Source of the DNA: Flavobacterium sp.
GTDB taxonomy: Bacteria > Bacteroidota > Bacteroidia > Flavobacteriales > Flavobacteriaceae
Length of the DNA stretch: 34,403 nt
Assembly: GCA_030153045.1 (NCBI GenBank)
Contig: JASLID010000070.1
Coordinates: 1 to 34,403, forward strand
Direction: 5' to 3'
Part shown: positions 8,831 through 15,411 of the stretch, in pieces
Layout of the letters: every line of letters starts with the position of its first letter
Numbering within the stretch: position 1 is the first letter of the stretch
The notes under the pieces: model-generated
Told to the model about the DNA's origin: nothing
The model's database searches: none
What the model saw: the letters and a program-made list of their open reading frames with translations, nothing else
Translations under genes and position numbers: made by a program

Positions 8831-8867
8831 TAACTATGCCCGCTTATTTTTCTTACAGACATAGTTA
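8831..8867 (-). terminator. possible hairpin terminator after the YrlA-like RNA
   Basis: On the minus strand TAACTATG (8867-8860) can pair with CATAGTTA (8838-8831), an 8-bp perfect stem with a 21-nt loop, followed by TTTTAG. It lies 28 nt beyond the permuted tRNA-like RNA and just before the nucleotidyltransferase gene. It may end or process that RNA. The large loop makes it a weak call. Confidence 0.35.
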
Positions 8868-8894
8868 ACATTATTTCTTCTTCAATTGTTTATA

Positions 8895-8977
8895 AATACC
8901 CAAACGTTTTATCCATTTAAACTACCGCGACTTATGGGTTGCACAGGGCGGATCCGAACCGGCATCTTTTGGGTATT
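8895..8977 (-). ncRNA. YrlA-like circularly permuted tRNA mimic
   Basis: Minus strand, 83 nt. A 10-bp perfect stem, AATACCCAAA (8977-8968) with TTTGGGTATT (8904-8895), closes the element. Inside, in this order, are a T-arm (GCCGG, loop TTCGGAT, CCGCC; one C-C mismatch, and loop position 58 is G rather than A), a short acceptor-like stem (CTGTG with CGCGG, two G-U pairs) capped by a 12-nt loop, then U8/A9 as TA, and a D-arm (GTTT, loop AAATGGATA with the GG pair, AAAC). This is a tRNA opened at the anticodon stem and closed at the acceptor end, the arrangement known for the tRNA-like module of bacterial YrlA Y RNAs, which are often found beside RNA-repair genes. I see no Ro60 gene and no recognised Ro-binding motif in the closing stem. 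It lies between the kinase/phosphatase and a nucleotidyltransferase. Confidence 0.68.
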
Positions 8978-8989
8978 ATTTCTTTCTTT

Positions 8990-9022
8990 ACACCTGACAG
9001 GTTTCAAAAACCTGTCAGGTGT
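8990..9022. repeat. 14-bp inverted repeat (possible terminator)
   Basis: ACACCTGACAGGTT (8990-9003) and AACCTGTCAGGTGT (9009-9022) form a perfect 14-bp hairpin with a 5-nt loop, 12 bases past the stop of the kinase/phosphatase. No T-run follows on the minus strand, so it may be an RNA-stabilising or processing hairpin, or an intergenic repeat, rather than a classic terminator. The CTGACAGG core recurs in the hairpin at 20643-20680. Confidence 0.6.
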
Positions 9023-9034
9023 AATAACCTTTTC

Positions 9035-9934
9035 TTAAAAATCCCCATAAAACACCTGAAAACAAGGCAATTTCAAATCGTTTCGCCACATATCGACAAC
9101 CTGATCCCTATCGTCAAGTACAAATTCAACAAAGTATTTGTCTTTAATTTCCTGATCAAAGATTTCTTTCTTGATGATGCTGTCTTTTCGGTTATCGGCC
9201 GTTTTTCGCATCAAAAGCACATCAAAATCAATGTTGTGGTTTTTCAAAAAACGCAGCGTTGGTTCCTTGTACCTATCTTCACGACCTGAAAGTAAAATAA
9301 TCTGATGCCCTGCTTTTTTATAATTAATCAAAACATTGGCCACCGGTTCATTTAAGGTATCTTCATCAGACTTACTGGCATCGAAAGGGTTTCTTCCGTT
9401 CATTAAAGCCAAGGTTCCGTCAAGATCACAAACCAAGGCCTTTGGCAATGATACATCCTGAATTGCATATTCTATATCCTTTTTTGCTTTTCTGATAGGC
9501 GCAAAATCAAACTTCTCTTTTAAGATTTGCAATTGATGAAACATACTTCCAATGGCTTTTTCTGGGACTTTTCTGCTTCTTTTTTCGTTGCGTTCCAATA
9601 ATTCTTCAAGAGGCAAATCGAATAGTTTGAAAGTAATGTTTCCATAGGCAGCAAATTCGTTTATATGGTTCTCCAAATATTCTTTTTTGGTATGGCAGTT
9701 ATCTAAAATGACATTCCAGCCGTTTTTAAGCAAGGTCTTTACCTGCTCGTTGATCATTTTTGTAATCATACCTTCCGCATCTTGTTCCAAAACCTGTTGG
9801 AATTGCGAGAAACGGATTTCGTCACGGCTAATACGCATGGTTTTGGATTCCGTTTTTACAATCCATTCAGAATAGGTGCTTTTTCCGGAAGCCGGGCAAC
9901 CAACTAATATCGTTAATGTAGGTGTTTTTCTCAT
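9035..9934 (-). CDS. pnkp: T4 Pnkp-like polynucleotide 5'-kinase / 3'-phosphatase
   Basis: At 299 aa it matches T4 Pnkp (PseT) in length and domain order. The N-terminal kinase has the P-loop GCPASGKST (residues 12-20) and SRDEIR (36-41), where T4 has the catalytic Asp/Arg pair. The C-terminal HAD phosphatase has CDLDGTLALMNGR (Asp170, Asp172), SGRED (216-220), RKDSIIK (Lys250) and DDRDQVVDMW (274-283). It would remove a 3' (or 2',3'-cyclic) phosphate and phosphorylate a 5'-OH, turning the ends left by ribotoxins into ligatable ones. It follows the ligase by 12 bases. Bacterial Hen1 partners normally carry a metallophosphoesterase phosphatase fused to kinase and ligase; here the phosphatase is HAD-type and the ligase is separate. 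Confidence 0.93.
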   Translation of the reverse strand: MRKTPTLTILVGCPASGKSTYSEWIVKTESKTMRISRDEIRFSQFQQVLEQDAEGMITKMINEQVKTLLKNGWNVILDNCHTKKEYLENHINEFAAYGNITFKLFDLPLEELLERNEKRSRKVPEKAIGSMFHQLQILKEKFDFAPIRKAKKDIEYAIQDVSLPKALVCDLDGTLALMNGRNPFDASKSDEDTLNEPVANVLINYKKAGHQIILLSGREDRYKEPTLRFLKNHNIDFDVLLMRKTADNRKDSIIKKEIFDQEIKDKYFVEFVLDDRDQVVDMWRNDLKLPCFQVFYGDF

Positions 9935-9946
9935 TTTTATGCTTTA

Positions 9947-11131
9947 TTACAATCGTGGGTCCAACGCTTTTTCTATGGCTTCGTCGTTAATTCTCTTTAA
10001 TAATAATATCTTCATCAAATAATTATCGGAGTTGATACTCTTATACGGAATTTGAAGCATTTGCTGATTGATTTCCCAACCGTTGATGGACTGTTCTAAT
10101 TTTTGTTTTATATTTCTTTTGTTTAAATAGTACTCGAAATCGGCCTGGAAATTAATTCCGTAAATCATGGTCAAATAATTGTTATTTCTCACTTTAAAGC
10201 ATGGAGCTAATCCTTTGGTATAGCTTTCAAGCGGCTTAATCATGATGCCTTCCTCGTTGTTTTCACTTAATTTTTCAAAGAAAGTGTATATTTTTTTAAT
10301 ATTGGCTGTTTTGTTTTTTTCTGTAAATTTTAAATGTAAAAAGGGATCTTCATTGATTTGACTGTACGTCAAATTGCTGTTTGGTATCACTTCCCTCCCA
10401 TCATTGAAAACAATTTTTAAGATGTTAAACGGCTTAAAATGTACTTTCTCTTCTTTCCCAAAAGTGTCAATTTGTGTTTTAAAAATCTGCAATGATTTTT
10501 GCTGAACGTTTAAATCTAAAACCTTAAAATCGGTTAAAGCTTCATACTGACGCACAATATGTGGTTTATGTTTCGATCTGAATTCTTTTGAAGATAATTT
10601 CTGTTGGTCTTCTTTATAAGTTACAAAGTTGACAGCCGCTTTTACCTTCGCGATTTTCTCATACAAATTGCTGCTTTTCAAATACTCGTTATGTGTTTTT
10701 TGAGCATCATAGTAGGCATAGTATTCCTTTTCGATTAATCCACCACCAAGGACTTTCCATGGCAAAAGTTCTGAAGCAATCATGATCGTGTCAAATTCTG
10801 GATACAGTTCAAGCATTTTTTGATGTAAATCGGTGATGCTTTCTCTGGCTTCTTCCAAATCAATATGATCTATTTTATGCCCGTTACGAGATACAAAATA
10901 CGTTTCATTGCTATCTTTCTTCAAATAAATGGTACAGTAGGAGCCCATGTATTTTTTTTGAATTACCAATTCGTTAGTATTGTTCTTTAAAAAATAAGCC
11001 ACTGCTTCTTCAATACTTTCTATTTCACCATTGTTTTTGCTCTTTGGTGCCGGAGAAATCGTTGGCGAAAAATCATTGACCCCGTTTTTGCAAAACCAAT
11101 CTACTCTGTTTCTTGTTTTTATGTCTAACAT
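9947..11131 (-). CDS. stand-alone RNA ligase of the bacterial Pnkp-ligase type
   Basis: I choose the ATG at 11131 (394 aa) over 11164: it has an A-rich leader and avoids overlapping hen1. Ligase motif I is KYMGS, with the AMP-accepting lysine near residue 60; SELLPW (about 120-125), EGIMIK (about 294-299) and KVRNNNYLTMIYG (about 313-325) match the ligase module of Pnkp, where the corresponding segments read roughly CELLPW, EGxVVKP and KCRGxxYLRIIYG. It would seal RNA ends after the kinase/phosphatase has healed them, using ATP. In the classic Pnkp/Hen1 system this domain is activated by Hen1, whose gene ends 8 bases upstream, so direct partnership is likely. Cytosolic. Confidence 0.9.
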   Translation of the reverse strand: MLDIKTRNRVDWFCKNGVNDFSPTISPAPKSKNNGEIESIEEAVAYFLKNNTNELVIQKKYMGSYCTIYLKKDSNETYFVSRNGHKIDHIDLEEARESITDLHQKMLELYPEFDTIMIASELLPWKVLGGGLIEKEYYAYYDAQKTHNEYLKSSNLYEKIAKVKAAVNFVTYKEDQQKLSSKEFRSKHKPHIVRQYEALTDFKVLDLNVQQKSLQIFKTQIDTFGKEEKVHFKPFNILKIVFNDGREVIPNSNLTYSQINEDPFLHLKFTEKNKTANIKKIYTFFEKLSENNEEGIMIKPLESYTKGLAPCFKVRNNNYLTMIYGINFQADFEYYLNKRNIKQKLEQSINGWEINQQMLQIPYKSINSDNYLMKILLLKRINDEAIEKALDPRL

Positions 11132-11138
11132 CTTTTTT

Positions 11139-12416
11139 TTATTTGGAATGAACAATAATGGCACTTGTTGGATAAACTCCGCTGACGCAGTCCCCTATGC
11201 CATGATACTCTTGCTGGTTTGGAAAAATATCAGCTATTAAATCGATAAATTCCTGCTTTGATAATTCAAAATCATGGTCGTCGTGTCGGAACTCATCGAC
11301 CATTTCGTAATTGACATTGAATTCGTTATTGGGCGTGGTAATGAACAGTCGGGTAAATTTCGTGTTGTCTCTGATCCATATTAAAAGCGCTGTAGCCTCT
11401 TCTAAAGGATTGTGTTCAATGACTTCACTTAAAATAATCTGACCTTCAAACCCCTTCATTTCTTCTTTGTCATTTATCCATAATAAATTGTCAATATTGT
11501 CCTGAGCTATAATTTTATCGGCTGTAGCCTTAAAATCAACTTCATCATAGCCATGATAATTTTGCTTGAATCCTTTTTTATACAAATATTTGAAATACTG
11601 CATTTCACCACATCCAAAATCTAAGACTTCCGTAGAAAAATCTATTTTATCACAGATAAATGCTTTTCGGGACTGATGCGTATCGGTAAAAACAAATTGG
11701 ATGTTATGATTAAAATAGCTTTCCATGTCTGGTTTCAACATTTCAAATTGTTTTGGTGAACGTAAAATCCTTTTGATAAAAAGATAAAAAACGAAATAAG
11801 GTATCCCTTTAATATTGGTGATAACCGTTAAATACTTTTGAATAAAACTATCATCAATGTAAGTGTAAACCGCATATCTGTTGGTAAAATGAACGAACAA
11901 TGACACCATTGAAAATTTTTGAATCGCTTCACGTACCGTATTCCCTTCTATTTGCAAAGAATAATTGTTGCCAATCTTGTGCGTTAAGAATATGCCATCA
12001 ATGTATTTAGATAATAAAAACCTATTGTCATTGTACCATCCGGAATCGATGAAAAAAATTGGTACTTCAATAGTTGCTTTCATATGGTCAATTTCTTCAT
12101 AGGTTTTATCCAACCAAGAAATCACAGTCGAACTCAAAAGCTCATTTTCTTTATACAAATGATTAAAAAATTCGGTTCCAATGTTCAATGCTAATAACGG
12201 ACTACAGAAACTCTGAAAATCAATCTGATTGCCTTCTTCTGGTAAGTAGCTATGCTTTACGTCCTGAAAAAAACAATGGTATTCGTTACTGGAAACGGCA
12301 TTCCCAATTAAAATTCCATTTTTTAATTCCTTAAGATATAAACCTTCATCTGTGGAAGGGTTTTTATGTAAAATATCTAATAAATAGCTATTCTCTGATT
12401 TTAATATGATAACCAT
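11139..12416 (-). CDS. hen1: Hen1-type 3'-terminal RNA ribose 2'-O-methyltransferase
   Basis: The 425-aa protein has a C-terminal SAM-dependent methyltransferase: LDFGCG (residues 265-270), the Hen1 metal signature EVIEH (331-335, giving Glu331, Glu334 and His335), TTPNNEFN (360-367) and RHDDHDFE (377-384) with the fourth ligand His. The N-terminal half (1-250) fits the ligase-activating domain of bacterial Hen1, though it is divergent. Hen1 methylates the 2'-OH of the 3' end at the break before ligation, so the repaired site cannot be cut again by enzymes needing that 2'-OH. It is the first gene of the hen1-ligase-pnkp unit and is preceded by the 12460-12480 dyad. Confidence 0.92.
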   Translation of the reverse strand: MVIILKSENSYLLDILHKNPSTDEGLYLKELKNGILIGNAVSSNEYHCFFQDVKHSYLPEEGNQIDFQSFCSPLLALNIGTEFFNHLYKENELLSSTVISWLDKTYEEIDHMKATIEVPIFFIDSGWYNDNRFLLSKYIDGIFLTHKIGNNYSLQIEGNTVREAIQKFSMVSLFVHFTNRYAVYTYIDDSFIQKYLTVITNIKGIPYFVFYLFIKRILRSPKQFEMLKPDMESYFNHNIQFVFTDTHQSRKAFICDKIDFSTEVLDFGCGEMQYFKYLYKKGFKQNYHGYDEVDFKATADKIIAQDNIDNLLWINDKEEMKGFEGQIILSEVIEHNPLEEATALLIWIRDNTKFTRLFITTPNNEFNVNYEMVDEFRHDDHDFELSKQEFIDLIADIFPNQQEYHGIGDCVSGVYPTSAIIVHSK

Positions 12417-12459
12417 AATTTCTGTTGTTTTATTTTAACACTACAAAGGTGAAAATGAA

Positions 12460-12480
12460 CTGCGCAGTTATTTTGCGTAG
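12460..12480. promoter_or_regulatory. dyad operator A, upstream of hen1
   Basis: Half-sites CTGCGCA (12460-12466) and TGCGTAG (12474-12480) form an imperfect dyad (CTRCGCA in both orientations) with a 7-bp A/T-rich spacer. The same 21-bp element, with a single different base, recurs at 13512-13532. On the minus strand a shared block, TTTTCAMCTTTGTA, follows it at both sites and contains a degenerate -7 box (CAMCTTTG instead of TAnnTTTG) without a good -33 box, so an activator bound to the dyad is plausible. The WYL regulator at 15398-16426 is the obvious candidate. Confidence 0.75.
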
Positions 12481-12492
12481 GTAAATTATTTT

Positions 12493-12500
12493 TATTTTTG
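12493..12500 (+). promoter_or_regulatory. possible divergent -7 box (antisense to tRNA-like RNA)
   Basis: TATTTTTG (12493-12500) lies 17 bases after TTTTG in operator A (12471-12475). The same pair with a 19-base spacer drives the HD gene at operator B. If active, it would transcribe the plus strand through the tRNA-like RNA gene, giving an antisense RNA. The short spacer makes activity uncertain. Confidence 0.3.
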
Positions 12501-12502
12501 CG

Positions 12503-12534
12503 AACCCGACAGCTTCCAAATTATCTGTCGGGTT
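12503..12534. terminator. 10-bp hairpin 3' of the tRNA-like RNA
   Basis: AACCCGACAG (12503-12512) pairs perfectly with CTGTCGGGTT (12525-12534), with a 12-nt loop. It starts 14 nt past the last tRNA-like base on the minus strand. It probably marks the end of that transcript, but no T-run follows, so it could instead be a processing or stabilising hairpin. Confidence 0.5.
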
Positions 12535-12548
12535 GAATTGCAATTTTG

Positions 12549-12740
12549 TAACCCTGATGAGATTCGAACTCATATTCCCTCTCGGGCATTGCGGCTCTAA
12601 ATACGCTTCCCTACTTTCCCTCACGATTTCGGTGCTTCTGTAAATTCTACCCATTAGTCCGCGCAGGTCTAACCGGAATATCCGCAAACACTACAGTAAG
12701 TCAATTTTGCTGTAGGCTTTTCCTTTTAAGCTACAGGGCC
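12549..12740 (-). ncRNA. tRNA-like RNA with large insert replacing the anticodon region
   Basis: Minus strand, 192 nt, starting 8 nt after the stop of the 240-aa gene. The acceptor stem is GGCCCTG (12740-12734) with CAGGGTT (12556-12550), 7 bp ending in two G-U pairs, then A12549 as discriminator; CCA is not encoded. Then come U8/A9 (TA), a D-arm (GCTT, loop AAAAGGAA with GG, AAGC; 12731-12716) and a T-arm (ATGAG, loop TTCGAAT, CTCAT; 12573-12557) with a perfect consensus loop. In place of anticodon arm and variable loop there are: a 6-bp hairpin CTACAG/CTGTAG (12715-12691) with a 13-nt loop; a long-range helix TTGCGG (12687-12682) with CCGCAA (12594-12589) enclosing about 87 nt; and CCC-GAGA-GGG (12586-12577), a GNRA-type hairpin. 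The 85-codon frame across it looks like a shadow. A group I intron looks unlikely: the insert is too short and lacks the core motifs. Confidence 0.75.
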
Positions 12741-12748
12741 ATTTTTCA

Positions 12749-13471
12749 TTAAAAAAACTTTAGAAAATCATAGCAATAGCTCAATTCCTGAGTCATTTTG
12801 TTGTTATCGGTATTCATTATGAAATCTTCAATAAATACCATAAATTCCTGTTTATTAGCTCGTATCCATTCTAAAATCAAATCTGATAATTCAATGGGTG
12901 TAAAACCACTTGATATACGGGTTCCCTTTCCGTTGATATCATGAAGTAAAATGGTACTTATCATACCCATTCCGTTTTCATTTAAGTCGGTTATCCAAAT
13001 ATCCAATAAAGGCTCAATGGGAATTTGCGCAGTATGAAACATCGTTAGTATCGATACCATTCCTTCCCCATCTGGTAGCGACTCTCTCGAAATGCATTCG
13101 GTTATAAAGGCAGCAGCAAACTCTTCTAGTATGTTTTTCTCTTCCTTTTTTTGCCAAAACAAATCATTGTTGAAATTGAGATTTTTCAGACTTAGTGAAA
13201 TATCTACACATGATGCAAATTCAAAATGTTGCATCAAATCAAGATAGCGTGGCAGAAAGTATTTGAATTCTGTCATATTATACGCAGTTGCCTGTGCTCC
13301 ATCGTTGTATTCATGGATTAATTCTACAGGAATTTCATTCAGCGGTAGCGTGAGTAATTTTCGGGCGTCTTCAGCACTTATGCAGCAATCAGTGCATACA
13401 TTGGTAATACTCATCGGCTTTGGATAATCAAATAAGATGTAAGCTTTCGAAACGATATTGGCTAATGACAT
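12749..13471 (-). CDS. conserved-looking hypothetical protein of the RNA-repair locus
   Basis: This 240-aa soluble protein opens with MSLANIVSKAYILFDYPKP. A cysteine cluster follows, NVCTDCCIS (about residues 24-32), then an amphipathic segment AEDARKLLTLPLNEIPVELIHEYND and YFLPRYLDLMQHFEF; the C-terminal half is mostly helical. I do not recognise a family. The cysteines might bind metal or be redox-active. It is transcribed from operator B divergently from the HD gene, and the tRNA-like RNA begins 8 nt after its stop, so both are probably one transcript. That makes it the best candidate for a protein partner of the RNA, by position only. Confidence 0.75.
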   Translation of the reverse strand: MSLANIVSKAYILFDYPKPMSITNVCTDCCISAEDARKLLTLPLNEIPVELIHEYNDGAQATAYNMTEFKYFLPRYLDLMQHFEFASCVDISLSLKNLNFNNDLFWQKKEEKNILEEFAAAFITECISRESLPDGEGMVSILTMFHTAQIPIEPLLDIWITDLNENGMGMISTILLHDINGKGTRISSGFTPIELSDLILEWIRANKQEFMVFIEDFIMNTDNNKMTQELSYCYDFLKFF

Positions 13472-13511
13472 AACTTTTTATTTTGTTTGATGGTACAAAG
13501 TTGAAAACATA

Positions 13512-13532
13512 CTGCGCAATTATTTTGCGTAG
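13512..13532. promoter_or_regulatory. dyad operator B, between the 240-aa gene and the HD gene
   Basis: CTGCGCA (13512-13518) and TGCGTAG (13526-13532) with a 7-bp spacer: the same element as operator A apart from one spacer base. It overlaps the -33 region (TTTTG, 13523-13527) of the plus-strand promoter of the HD-transporter-WYL operon and sits upstream of the degenerate minus-strand box CAACTTTG. One bound regulator could therefore affect both directions, perhaps repressing its own WYL operon while activating the other. Confidence 0.75.
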
Positions 13533-13546
13533 TAAAAAAGGAATGG

Positions 13547-13554
13547 TATTTTTG
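13547..13554 (+). promoter_or_regulatory. -7 box of the HD-transporter-WYL operon
   Basis: TATTTTTG matches the Bacteroidota -7 consensus TAnnTTTG and is spaced exactly 19 bases from TTTTG at 13523-13527. Transcription would start near 13560, a few bases before the ATG at 13569. Confidence 0.7.
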
Positions 13555-13568
13555 AATAAATAATTGCT

Positions 13569-14180
13569 ATGGATTTACAGAAGATATTCACCAAACTCCT
13601 TTTAAATATTGGTTTTACCGAAGAACAGACCTCTGATAAATGGTTTGAATTGGAAAAAGCCTATTCCAAAAAAGCGAGACATTATCACAATCTGAATCAT
13701 TTGGCCGAAATGATTCAGGAGTTCAATACCTACAAAACAAAGCTGAAATACCCGAATGAGGTTTTGTATTCCATTTTTTACCACGATTACATCTATAACA
13801 GCAGTAGGAAAGACAATGAGCTTAAAAGCGCTGAATTTGCAGTTAAAATACTTCCAAAAGAGACTAATATAGATTCGAAAATAGTTTTTGATATGATTTT
13901 AGCCACCAAAGACCATCAGAATAACGGCATTGAAGATGAAAAATGGCTTATCGATTTTGATTTGAAAATCCTGTCGAAGGATTGGGAAGATTACAAAGTA
14001 TATTTTGAACAAATCCGAAAAGAATACAGTATCTACCCTGATTTTTTGTACAAACCCGGAAGGAAAAAAGCCTTAGAACATTTTTTAGAAAATGAATTCA
14101 TATTCCAAACCGAAGAATTTAGGACTTTATATGAATCTAAAGCAAGAGAAAATATACTTTCAGAAATTTCACTGTCATAG
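13569..14180 (+). CDS. HD-family predicted metal-dependent hydrolase (COG4339-like)
   Basis: The 203-aa protein carries RHYHNLNH (residues 37-44), YHD (71-73), KDH (114-116) and DFDL (129-132), the His/Asp set of the COG4339-type HD phosphohydrolases; the GR...LEHFL...F..T..F...ARENI ending also fits that group. HD enzymes hydrolyse phosphoester bonds in nucleotides or nucleic acids; the substrate of this group is not settled. It starts just after operator B and heads an operon with the transporter and the WYL regulator, so it is probably expressed with the repair genes. A role in removing cyclic phosphate or a signalling nucleotide is conjecture. Confidence 0.82.
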   Translation: MDLQKIFTKLLLNIGFTEEQTSDKWFELEKAYSKKARHYHNLNHLAEMIQEFNTYKTKLKYPNEVLYSIFYHDYIYNSSRKDNELKSAEFAVKILPKETNIDSKIVFDMILATKDHQNNGIEDEKWLIDFDLKILSKDWEDYKVYFEQIRKEYSIYPDFLYKPGRKKALEHFLENEFIFQTEEFRTLYESKARENILSEISLS

Positions 14181-14202
14181 AAATAATTCAATAATTTAAT
14201 AC

Positions 14203-15411
14203 ATGGAAAAACAAATTCAAAAACACACAAAAGTTACTCTATATTATGCATTAGGGCAAATTTTTGGAAGTGCTTCATTTTATGGAATACGATCAATTAT
14301 TGTGATTTATCTGATGAGTGAAACAATAAAAATGGAAAGAATGCAAGCCATCAATCTATATAGTTGGTTTGGAATAGCTCTTTTAATTTCACAAGTTATA
14401 GGTGCGTTGCTAGGTGACTTAGTTATTGGAAATAGAAAAGCGATCATACTAGGTGGCATTTTTCAATCCATTGGAGCATTATGTTTCTGTATTCCTTCAA
14501 TTTTAGGGGGTTATATAGGGCTATTTTTTGTAGTGTTAGGAAATGGATTTTATAGAACAAACATTGTGTCAAATTTTGGGAAAATTTATTTAAATAAAAC
14601 GAAACTTCTTGATTCGGGATTTGCTATTTTTTACCTGGCTACTAGTATAGGTTCTTTTTTGGGTGTTCTTTTAATTATATACCTTGTAGAAGATTTTAAT
14701 TTTAATATAGGTTTCTTGACTGCTGGAATATTTGGATTATTATCAATTTTCCCAATTTTAATTTCAAAAGAGAATTATCCAATAGAGATTTTGAAAGAAA
14801 AAAAATATTCAAATCAATTAATTTTAAAAATTTCAATTTTATTACTAGTAGTTGGTTTATTTTGGGGAACTTACGAGCTAGCTAATATCCATTCAATCGG
14901 TTTATTGCAAAATTTAGGTGAAATTTCATCTATAGGAATGAAACAAGAGTTTTTACCGTATATAAATTCTTCTATATTCATAATACCCATCTGTATTATA
15001 GCAATAATTGTATGGACTTTTTTATATAGTTCGAGTTCATTCAAATTAATAATTGGTTTCTTTTTAGCTGCTATTTCTTACTTCTTTCTAGTATGGATTC
15101 CCGAATTAAGTTCACAAAATCAGATAATTCTATATGCTTTAACAATGTTATTATTAAGTATTTCTGAGATACATATCCAACCTATAATTAGTTCAATTCT
15201 TACGAAACATACCAATCCAAAATATTTAGCTATAACTTTTTGTATTTCACTACTAGTTACCAAGTTCGTTTCTGGAGTTTTTTTAAAATTATCTCAAGAC
15301 TGTATAAACAATACGACTGTAGAACTAATATTTTCAATAATTATAATCACTGTAATTAGTATTGGGTTTATTATTTATTCTATAAAAAACAAAAAAAATG
15401 GCGCAAAATAA
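14203..15411 (+). CDS. POT/MFS-type transporter
   Basis: This 402-aa integral membrane protein has about 11-12 hydrophobic segments. FYGIRSIIVIYL near residue 28, GALLGDLVIGNRKAIILGG (about 68-86) and GLFFVVLGNGFYRTNIVSNFGKIY (about 105-128) follow the order of the proton-coupled oligopeptide (POT/PTR2) transporters, where the same places read FSYYGMR, GGxLAD and FKPNIS. The opening E-x-x-E-R-like motif is not preserved, so peptide transport is uncertain. It lies between the HD gene (22-base gap) and the WYL regulator (14-base overlap), an unexpected partner for RNA repair. Import or export of a small ligand for the regulator is one idea. Confidence 0.75.
   Translation: MEKQIQKHTKVTLYYALGQIFGSASFYGIRSIIVIYLMSETIKMERMQAINLYSWFGIALLISQVIGALLGDLVIGNRKAIILGGIFQSIGALCFCIPSILGGYIGLFFVVLGNGFYRTNIVSNFGKIYLNKTKLLDSGFAIFYLATSIGSFLGVLLIIYLVEDFNFNIGFLTAGIFGLLSIFPILISKENYPIEILKEKKYSNQLILKISILLLVVGLFWGTYELANIHSIGLLQNLGEISSIGMKQEFLPYINSSIFIIPICIIAIIVWTFLYSSSSFKLIIGFFLAAISYFFLVWIPELSSQNQIILYALTMLLLSISEIHIQPIISSILTKHTNPKYLAITFCISLLVTKFVSGVFLKLSQDCINNTTVELIFSIIIITVISIGFIIYSIKNKKNGAK

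Noticed and set aside
8939..9289. 116-codon plus-strand frame
   Set aside because: It runs antisense through the YrlA-like RNA and the phosphatase end of the kinase/phosphatase gene, whose motifs are unmistakable.
11132..11164. Upstream ATG of the RNA ligase
   Set aside because: It overlaps hen1 by 26 bases and lacks the A-rich leader that precedes the ATG at 11131.
12430..12687. 85-codon minus-strand frame across the tRNA-like RNA
   Set aside because: Composition and residues look random, it runs through the T-arm, hairpin and operator, and the tRNA-type base pairing explains the sequence better.
12549..12740. Self-splicing group I intron in a tRNA gene
   Set aside because: The insert of about 120 nt is too short and shows no recognisable P7/P3 core motifs; no anticodon stem can be restored around it.
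12549..12740. tmRNA
   Set aside because: It is too short, has a full D-arm, and no tag-peptide frame is evident.
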